Assembly (NCBI GenBank): GCA_900754435.1
Contig: CAAECT010000191.1
Span: forward strand, 1 to 20,468
From: an uncultured Collinsella sp.
GTDB lineage: Bacteria; Actinomycetota; Coriobacteriia; Coriobacteriales; Coriobacteriaceae
Length of the DNA stretch: 20,468 bases
Reading direction: 5' to 3'
In this document: piece after piece, positions 15,291-20,468 of the stretch
Position numbering within the stretch: the stretch's first letter is position 1
Layout: every line of letters starts with the position of its first letter
The notes under the pieces: generated by a model
The model's database searches: none
Told to the model about the DNA's origin: nothing
Seen by the model: only the letters and a program-made list of their open reading frames with translations
Translations under genes and position numbers: made by a program

Positions 15291-16019
15291 TTACTCCTCC
15301 GATGCGGTGGCCGCGGTGTCGTCACCTTCGGCACCATCACCGGCAGAAGGCTCGGCCAAGCGGTAGCCCACGCCGCGCACGGTCTCGATGGCGCCGGCAT
15401 GCTCGCCCAGTTTTTGGCGAAGCGTCTGCACGTGCACGTCAACGGTGCGCGAACCGCCGTCGAAGTCCCAGCCCCACACGCTCTGCAGCAACGACTCGCG
15501 GGTAAAGACCACGCCGGGCTTACGCATGAGGTACTCGAGCAGGTCGAACTCGCGCAGGGTGAGCTTAAGCGGCTCGCCGGCAACGGTCACCTCGCGATGG
15601 CTGGGCGAGAGCACAATGTCGCCCACGCTGAGCACATCGCTTGCCTGCTTGACCATGCCGCCGCGACGCAGCAGTGCGCGGCAGCGGCTCGCAAGCTCCA
15701 TGAGCGAAAACGGCTTAGTCAGGTAATCGTCGGCACCGCCATCGAGCGCCATCACCTTGTCGAGCTCGGTGTCCTTGGCAGTAAGCATCATGATGGGCAC
15801 CGTCGCCGTCAGGCGGTCGGCGCGCAGGCGACGCATAATCGCCAAGCCATCGGTATCGGGCAGCATGATGTCGAGCAGGACGGCATCGGGTACCCGGCGC
15901 GCCACGGCCGCCTTAAACTCAACGATGCACGAAAAGCCTTCAGCCTCGATCCCCTGCTTGCGCAGTGCATAGACCGTCAAATCCCTGATGTTGTCATCGT
16001 CCTCGACGTAATAGATCAT
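15291..16019 (-). CDS. phoB: PhoB/OmpR-family response regulator
   Basis: The 242-aa regulator has a receiver domain with the acidic pocket near 6-9, phospho-acceptor Asp50 in LLDIMLPDTDG, Thr80 (LTAKD) and Lys102 (YLTKPF). A winged-helix DNA-binding domain (about 138-235) includes LTLREFDLLEYLMRKPG and ends with TVDVHVQTLRQKLG and VRGVGYRL. The frame opens earlier at an ATG at 16043, but the ATG at 16019 is chosen because AAAGGGG lies six bases before it. It is co-transcribed with the downstream kinase. It follows pstB by 64 bases that contain a 14-bp palindrome. The phoB label rests mainly on that neighbour. Confidence 0.9.
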   Translation of the reverse strand: MIYYVEDDDNIRDLTVYALRKQGIEAEGFSCIVEFKAAVARRVPDAVLLDIMLPDTDGLAIMRRLRADRLTATVPIMMLTAKDTELDKVMALDGGADDYLTKPFSLMELASRCRALLRRGGMVKQASDVLSVGDIVLSPSHREVTVAGEPLKLTLREFDLLEYLMRKPGVVFTRESLLQSVWGWDFDGGSRTVDVHVQTLRQKLGEHAGAIETVRGVGYRLAEPSAGDGAEGDDTAATASEE

Positions 16020-16059
16020 GTTGAACCCCTTTGCGGCCGGCATGACCGCATCTTAACCC

Positions 16060-16073
16060 TAAAGGTACCTTTA
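16060..16073. promoter_or_regulatory. 14-bp perfect palindrome between pstB and the response regulator
   Basis: TAAAGGTACCTTTA is a perfect 14-bp palindrome in the 64-base gap between the pstB stop and the regulator start. No T-run follows, so an operator or an mRNA processing site is likelier than a terminator. It does not resemble known Pho boxes. Confidence 0.3.
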
Positions 16074-16083
16074 CTAGATGGTA

Positions 16084-16959
16084 TCAGCCAAAACGCCCCG
16101 TCAAATAATCCGCCGTGCGCGGGTCAGTAGGATTTTTGAAAAGCTGAGCGGTGGGCGCGTGCTCCACCAACTCACCTAGCAAGAAAAACGCGACCGAGTC
16201 GGAGATACGCGCCGCCTGCTGCATATTGTGCGTAACGACCACGAGCGTACAGGTCTCTTTGAGCTCGCAGGCCAGCTGCTCCACCACCAGCGTCGACACA
16301 GGGTCGAGTGCCGAGGTCGGCTCGTCCATCAGCAGAATGTCGGGCTGCACGGCAAGTGCGCGGGCGATGCACAGGCGCTGCTGCTGTCCACCCGAAAGAC
16401 CCAGGCCCGACTCCTTGAGCTTGTCCTTGACCTCATCCCATAGCGCAGCGCGACGCAGGGAGTCCTCGACCAGCTCATCGAGCACGACGCGGTCGCGCAC
16501 GCCCATGCCGCGCGGACCATACGCGACGTTGTCGTAGATGCTCATGGGAAACGGGTTGGGGCGCTGGAACACCATACCCACACGCTGGCGCAAGCGGCAG
16601 ATGTCGTAGTCGCCCAGGATATCTTGACCATCGAGCGCGATCTTGCCCTCGATTCGGCAATCCTTGATGCCGTCGTTCATGCGGTTAAAGCAGCGCAGCA
16701 ACGTGGACTTTCCGCAGCCCGAAGGCCCGATGAACGAGGTGATCTGCTTGTCGCGGATCTTGATATTCACGTCCTTGAGCGCATGATGGTCGCCATAGAA
16801 CAGGTCGAGGCCCTCGACGTCGATGCGCGTCGGCGAGGCGGCAAGATCCTCTGCCGTGGGGCGAGTCGCATCCCCAACCTCGCGCTCGTGCGCGGCCTCG
16901 GCCTGCGCTTTCATGAGTTCTTCAAGCTCCGTGGGCTCCACAGCCGCAGCAGCCGTCAT
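16084..16959 (-). CDS. pstB: Phosphate ABC transporter ATP-binding protein PstB
   Basis: The 291-aa cytoplasmic ATPase powers the PstSCAB high-affinity phosphate importer. It shows Walker [10 protein letters not shown] (78-86), a Q-loop in the PstB-typical [19 protein letters not shown] (130-148), ABC signature LSGGQQQR (188-195), Walker B ILLMDEP (208-214) and switch His244. RCFNRMND (89-96) and the PNPFPMS segment separate PstB from other ABC ATPases. About 40 N-terminal residues, rich in Ala and Glu, exceed the usual 250-residue length. A GTG 15 bases upstream is in frame, but the ATG at 16959 is preferred because GGAGG lies eight bases before it. No pstS, pstC, pstA or phoU is in the window. 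Confidence 0.96.
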   Translation of the reverse strand: MTAAAAVEPTELEELMKAQAEAAHEREVGDATRPTAEDLAASPTRIDVEGLDLFYGDHHALKDVNIKIRDKQITSFIGPSGCGKSTLLRCFNRMNDGIKDCRIEGKIALDGQDILGDYDICRLRQRVGMVFQRPNPFPMSIYDNVAYGPRGMGVRDRVVLDELVEDSLRRAALWDEVKDKLKESGLGLSGGQQQRLCIARALAVQPDILLMDEPTSALDPVSTLVVEQLACELKETCTLVVVTHNMQQAARISDSVAFFLLGELVEHAPTAQLFKNPTDPRTADYLTGRFG

Positions 16960-17014
16960 ACCGCATACCTCCACATCGATATCAATTCAGCAGTATCGAT
17001 AGTAGAAATCGCGG

Positions 17015-17041
17015 CTCATATGCACGTGAGCGTATTGTCAA
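17015..17041 (-). promoter_or_regulatory. Candidate promoter upstream of pstB
   Basis: The minus strand has a perfect -35, TTGACA (17041-17036), but the best -10 candidate, TATGAG (17020-17015), is only 15 bases away. A short spacer with a weak -10 is the kind of promoter that needs an activator such as a PhoB-type regulator; no clear Pho-box repeats are seen. No terminator separates it from the upstream kinase gene. Confidence 0.4.
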
Positions 17042-17062
17042 GTGTTTGTAAGGGCACGCTGG

Positions 17063-18301
17063 CTATGCGGCGGGCAACTCGATGGTGAATATCGTGTGTT
17101 CGGGCGTCGATTCACATGCAACGGTACCGCCGTGTGCCGCGATGATCTCCTTGGCAATAGCAAGGCCCAGACCGGCACCACCGCGATTGGTCGCACGTGC
17201 CGCATCCAGGCGATAGAACTTCTCAAAGATCACCTTGAGCTTTGCCTCAGGGATGGGATCGCCCTGATTGATAAAGCGCACGCGCACGCCACCGTCGTCC
17301 CGGCGTCTGGCCTCGATCGTGATAGTCGAGCCCTCATAGCTATAGGCGACGGCGTTTTTCATGATGTTGTTGAACACGCGGGCCATCTTGTCGCCATCCA
17401 CGAGCACCGTCAGGTCCTCGCGAATATCAACTTGGACTTCCTTATGCTGCTCGTTGAGGATGGGATAGAACTCGTCAGCCACCTGAGCCAGCAGCAACCC
17501 CAGATCAACATAGCCGCGCGTGAGCACGATATCGTGGAAGTCAAAGCGCGTGATATCGAAGAACTCTTCGATGAGCGCATCGAGCCGGTGAGCCTTGTCG
17601 AGCGCCACGCCCGTAAAGTGCGCACGTTGCTCAACCGGCAGCTCGGGAGCCTCTTGCAGCAGCGAAAGATAGCCCACCACACTGGCAAGCGGGGTGCGTA
17701 GGTCATGCGCCAAGTACGTGACCAGATCGTCCTTGCGATGCGACTCGTCACGCAGAGCTTGCTGCACCTTGCGCTCACGGTCACGCACGCGGTTAAGGGC
17801 GCCCTCGACCTCCAAGAAGTCGCCGTCAATGTTGTCCCAGGTGTCGGGGTGATCGATCAGGCGGTCCTGGATGCGAGCCGCGAGCACGCGGTCGGCATGC
17901 TGCTCGCCCTGTTCGTAGCCCTGGTAGTACAGGGCGCGGCCACACAAGAACAGCACGCACGCGGCAAGCGCCAGCACAAAGCCAAGCATGTTGAATACAA
18001 AGCCGGCATCGAACAACACCGGCCCTTCGATGCCGCCGAGCGCCATGGCGCCGATCGCCAACGTCATGGCCCACGCGGCGCCGCCAATCACCACGCAGCG
18101 GCGCACGATCTCAAATCGATCGATCAGCAAAAAGCCGACAAGCAGCACCGCCAAGATTCCGACGATGTTATCGATGCCAATCAGCAGCAGGCTCAACAAA
18201 AAGAGCAGCACCGTTGCAAGCGCGCGGTTGTCGACGACCGACCTCACGTATTCAAAGAGTCGATCGGGCACCTCGAACGCTTGTCTATCGTCTTTTGTCA
18301 T
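17063..18301 (-). CDS. VanS-like sensor histidine kinase
   Basis: The 412-aa kinase has a membrane N-terminus with three or four short helices (about 28-61, 70-90 and 98-122) and almost no extracytoplasmic domain, unlike the two-helix VanS. A HAMP-like, charged linker leads to the H-box YLAHDLRTPLASVVGYLSLL (196-215, His199), the N-box FNNIMKNAVAYS (310-321), a G1 box reading FINQGDPIP (343-351), and G2 with RATNRGGAGLGLAIAKEI (369-386). The H-box, the Asn in place of Asp in G1, and the G2 text are typical of VanS of glycopeptide-resistance clusters. The frame extends 165 bases upstream into the regulator gene; the ATG at 18301 is chosen because GAGG lies eight bases before it, 26 bases after the regulator's stop. 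Confidence 0.9.
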   Translation of the reverse strand: MTKDDRQAFEVPDRLFEYVRSVVDNRALATVLLFLLSLLLIGIDNIVGILAVLLVGFLLIDRFEIVRRCVVIGGAAWAMTLAIGAMALGGIEGPVLFDAGFVFNMLGFVLALAACVLFLCGRALYYQGYEQGEQHADRVLAARIQDRLIDHPDTWDNIDGDFLEVEGALNRVRDRERKVQQALRDESHRKDDLVTYLAHDLRTPLASVVGYLSLLQEAPELPVEQRAHFTGVALDKAHRLDALIEEFFDITRFDFHDIVLTRGYVDLGLLLAQVADEFYPILNEQHKEVQVDIREDLTVLVDGDKMARVFNNIMKNAVAYSYEGSTITIEARRRDDGGVRVRFINQGDPIPEAKLKVIFEKFYRLDAARATNRGGAGLGLAIAKEIIAAHGGTVACESTPEHTIFTIELPAA

Positions 18302-18327
18302 ATCAAGATCCTCACAAGCGAAAAGCG

Positions 18328-19023
18328 TTATTCGATTATGTAGCCGACGCCCCAGACGTTTTTGATAAAGCGTGGCTTTTGTGCGTCGTCGCCGATCTTT
18401 TCGCGCAAGTGGCGAATGTGCACCATCACCGTATTGTTGGAGCCGGGCATAAAGTCCTCGTTCCACACCGCGCGGAACAGGTCCTCCACGGCCACCACGC
18501 TGCCGCGATGCTCGACCAGATACAGCAAGATTGAATACTCGGTGGGCGTAAGGCGAACCGGTAAACCGTCCACTGTCACGGAACGAGCATCGCGGTTGAT
18601 CTCCAAGCCGTCGAGCTGAATGGTCAGTGACTCGGCCGCCTGTGCACGGCTACCGTAGCTGGTGTAGCGGCGAAGCTGAGCGTGCACGCGCGCGATGAGT
18701 TCCAGCGGGCGAAACGGCTTGACCACGTAATCGTCCGCGCCAAGCGAAAGGCCCTCGATCTTGTCTTGCTGGGCATCGCGCGCCGTCAGCATGATCACGG
18801 GATAGGTATGGCTGGAACGGATCGTACGCAGTAGCTCAAAGCCATCGATATCGGGCAGCATGACATCCAGCAGCGCCAGATCGAACTCCTGCTCCAAAAT
18901 CGCCTTGGCAGCATCGGCCCCGCTATAGGCAATCTGGACATCAAAGCCCTCTTTTGTAAGGTAGATGCCAACCAAGTCGGCGATGGCCTTCTCGTCATCA
19001 ACTACCAAAATGCGCTCGTTCAT
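18328..19023 (-). CDS. VanR-like response regulator
   Basis: The 231-aa OmpR-family regulator starts MNERILVVDDEKAIADLV, with phospho-acceptor Asp53 (LLDVMLPDIDGF), Thr80 (MLTARD) and Lys102 (YVVKPFRPLEL). The linker reads AQLRRYTSYG, the RRYTxY signature common in VanR. The winged-helix domain contains LTPTEYSILLYLVEHRG and ends VWGVGYIIE. The ATG at 19023 follows AGAGGAG at six bases. It heads a two-gene operon with the VanS-like kinase and is divergent from a D-alanyl-D-alanine carboxypeptidase, so control of peptidoglycan stem-peptide trimming is a reasonable inference. No vanH, ligase or vanX is present, so resistance cannot be claimed. Confidence 0.93.
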   Translation of the reverse strand: MNERILVVDDEKAIADLVGIYLTKEGFDVQIAYSGADAAKAILEQEFDLALLDVMLPDIDGFELLRTIRSSHTYPVIMLTARDAQQDKIEGLSLGADDYVVKPFRPLELIARVHAQLRRYTSYGSRAQAAESLTIQLDGLEINRDARSVTVDGLPVRLTPTEYSILLYLVEHRGSVVAVEDLFRAVWNEDFMPGSNNTVMVHIRHLREKIGDDAQKPRFIKNVWGVGYIIE

Positions 19024-19043
19024 GCGTGCTCCTCTCGCGCTCC

Positions 19044-19181
19044 ATTATGCCTGAGGCGACGCACGCCACACACAACAAGCGTGGGTGATTAAGTCGGCCT
19101 TAAGCACCCTTGTGCCCGTTCGGGTGCGGATGTGGGCCAAGCGCGCATGCGATGATCGCCGACGCCGGCAAACGATATACT
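19044..19181. promoter_or_regulatory. Divergent promoter region, VanR-like gene and carboxypeptidase
   Basis: The 197-base gap between the divergent genes holds a leftward -10 candidate, CATAAT (minus strand, 19049-19044), and a rightward TATACT (19176-19181), both five of six matches, with weak -35 elements. Between them are a 15-bp inverted repeat, TTAAG-N5-CTTAA (19089-19103), and a G/C-rich hairpin centred near 19117. Their position makes them candidates for binding by the VanR-like regulator. Confidence 0.4.
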
Positions 19182-19220
19182 CTAGTTTCAGAAGAGACCA
19201 TCCCGTCGAAAGCGAAATCT

Positions 19221-20468
19221 GTGAAGTCCCTCACCTCTTTTGCAAAGCGCTCAGCCCAGCTTGCCGCCGGCTTTGTCTGCGCTATCGCCCTTGCCGCTGG
19301 CGCGCCCACCGTCGCCGGCGCCCAAGTGCTCACGACCGACAATGTTTGCGGCAAAACCGCCGATGCGCGCGGCATCACGGCCGAAAACCTGCCCGATATC
19401 GATGCGACCAATGCCCTCGTCATGGGCAAAGACGGTACCGTCTACTATGGGCGCGGCGCCGATGAGCAGGTCAAGATTGCCTCGATCACCAAGGTCATGA
19501 CCGCAATCCTAACCGTCGAGAATTGCAAGATGGACGAGAAGGTCACGGTGAGCAACGCCGCGGCCACCGTGGGTAATTCGACCGCCGGCTTGCTCGAAGG
19601 CGACGAGCTTACCGTGGAGCAGGCACTGCGCGGTCTGATGATTCCCTCGGGCAACGACGCCGCCATCGTGCTCGCCGAATATGTGGGCAAGAAGATCGAC
19701 CCCAAGACCAAAGACGCCGAGGCCACATTTGTGAAGGCCATGAACGAGCGCGCTAAGAAGCTCGGCTGCACCGGTACGCTTTTTGAAAACCCGCATGGTC
19801 TGGACTTTGATGAGTGGGCTGGCGATATGCACTCAACCGCACACGACGTAGCGCTGATGATGCAGGAGGCTATGAAAAACGACACGATCCGCGAGGTCGT
19901 AGCGAGCGAGGATTCCTGGATCGAGGTCACGGGCGCCGACGGCACCGACCATTCGCATTCCATGGACATGCATAACTATTTGCTGGGCCAAGATGGCAAC
20001 ATCGGTGGCAAGACCGGCACCACCGACGATGCAGGCTATTGCTTTACGGGTGCCTACAACCGCGATGGCGACGAGATCTACACCGTCGTTTTGAACTCCA
20101 CCACCACCGACCAGCGCTTTACCGATACCGCAACCCTTGCCAATTGGTACTACGGTCACAAGGTGACGGTCGCAATCGCCAACACGCAGGAAAAGACCGC
20201 CAACGGCAACCCGCTCATGGCACGCATTAGCCAGACAGATTGGACGGACAAGACGATCGACGCCACGCTCGCCGACCCCACGGCGCAAGCGACCGTGTTT
20301 TCCCTTGCCGGCGAGGTGACCGAAAAGGTTAGCTACGACGATCTTTCGGGCACGGTGCATGTGGGCGACAAGGTGGGCAGCGTTACGCTCAAGCAGGACG
20401 GCGCCAAGGTCGCCGTCATGGACCTGGTCGCCGACGAGGAAGGCGCAGGGCCCAATCCCATCGAGTGG
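19221..20468 (+). CDS. D-alanyl-D-alanine carboxypeptidase (S11, PBP5-like), 3' end beyond window
   Basis: The visible 416 codons encode a secreted low-molecular-weight penicillin-binding protein that removes the terminal D-Ala from peptidoglycan stem peptides. The N-terminus is a clear signal peptide (Lys/Arg at 2-10, hydrophobic 12-33, cleavage predicted after VAGA at 31-34). All three catalytic motifs are present: SITK (88-91, nucleophile Ser88), SGN (143-145) and KTG (264-266). A PBP5_C-like beta domain begins near residue 355. The start is GTG at 19221, chosen because it places the signal peptide correctly; the Shine-Dalgarno is weak (GAAAG). It is the only plus-strand gene and diverges from the VanRS-like operon. 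It is a serine enzyme, unrelated in fold to the metallo-carboxypeptidase VanY. Confidence 0.95.
   Translation, partial: MKSLTSFAKRSAQLAAGFVCAIALAAGAPTVAGAQVLTTDNVCGKTADARGITAENLPDIDATNALVMGKDGTVYYGRGADEQVKIASITKVMTAILTVENCKMDEKVTVSNAAATVGNSTAGLLEGDELTVEQALRGLMIPSGNDAAIVLAEYVGKKIDPKTKDAEATFVKAMNERAKKLGCTGTLFENPHGLDFDEWAGDMHSTAHDVALMMQEAMKNDTIREVVASEDSWIEVTGADGTDHSHSMDMHNYLLGQDGNIGGKTGTTDDAGYCFTGAYNRDGDEIYTVVLNSTTTDQRFTDTATLANWYYGHKVTVAIANTQEKTANGNPLMARISQTDWTDKTIDATLADPTAQATVFSLAGEVTEKVSYDDLSGTVHVGDKVGSVTLKQDGAKVAVMDLVADEEGAGPNPIEW

Noticed and set aside
14607..16130. Plus-strand 507-codon open frame opposite the PhoRP-like pair
   Set aside because: It spans two convincing minus-strand genes and has no motifs or start signals.
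18302..18466. N-terminal extension of the VanS-like kinase (55 extra residues)
   Set aside because: It overlaps the C-terminal coding region of the regulator in another frame, has Arg-rich shadow composition, and the ATG at 18301 has a ribosome binding site.
17063..19023. Glycopeptide resistance (van) cluster
   Set aside because: Only a VanRS-like pair is present; there is no vanH, D-Ala-D-Lac or D-Ala-D-Ser ligase, vanX or vanT in the window.

Overview
The window reads as chromosomal DNA from a high-GC Gram-positive bacterium, most likely a gut Coriobacteriia member of the Collinsella type. This is inferred from the GC-rich codon use, the Gram-positive-style split tyrosine kinase module (CpsC/CpsD/CpsB), YhgE/Pip proteins, a VanRS-like two-component system and Actinobacteria-like gene content; no rRNA or other marker gene confirms it. 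I see no tRNA, rRNA, CRISPR array, insertion sequence, phage gene or integrase.

Layout. Almost everything lies on the minus strand. From the left: the N-terminal part of an MFS transporter (cut by the window edge), an M20-family amidohydrolase, and an EamA/DMT-type exporter. Next come two abutting YhgE/Pip membrane proteins (729 and about 926 aa), which share no spacer and are joined by a perfect Shine-Dalgarno sequence. A 430-base gene-free stretch (8406-8835) follows, unusually rich in inverted repeats and RNA-like folds. Beyond it lie htpG (Hsp90), a GNAT acetyltransferase of ElaA type, and a PHP-type phosphotyrosine phosphatase, BY-kinase and chain-length/adaptor protein (CpsB, CpsD, CpsC order on the genome; transcribed C-D-B). 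The right part holds a PhoR-like kinase and PhoB-like regulator directly behind a pstB phosphate-transport ATPase, then a VanS-like kinase and VanR-like regulator. Divergently, on the plus strand, is a secreted D-alanyl-D-alanine carboxypeptidase (S11 family) that runs off the right edge.

How the genes fit together. The right half is largely about the cell envelope and phosphate: a VanRS-like sensor pair shares an intergenic region with a peptidoglycan carboxypeptidase, a PhoRP-like pair sits behind pstB, and a tyrosine-phosphorylation module controls polymer synthesis. None of the expected partners (vanHAX, pstSCA, phoU, glycosyltransferases) is in the window.

The least explained material is the 8.4-8.85 kb interval, where a compact multi-stem element with a UUCG-capped hairpin, a 22-bp inverted repeat and a small dyad lie between htpG and the pip operon. 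A motif from the 22-bp repeat recurs near 11.03-11.07 kb, suggesting a dispersed intergenic repeat family.
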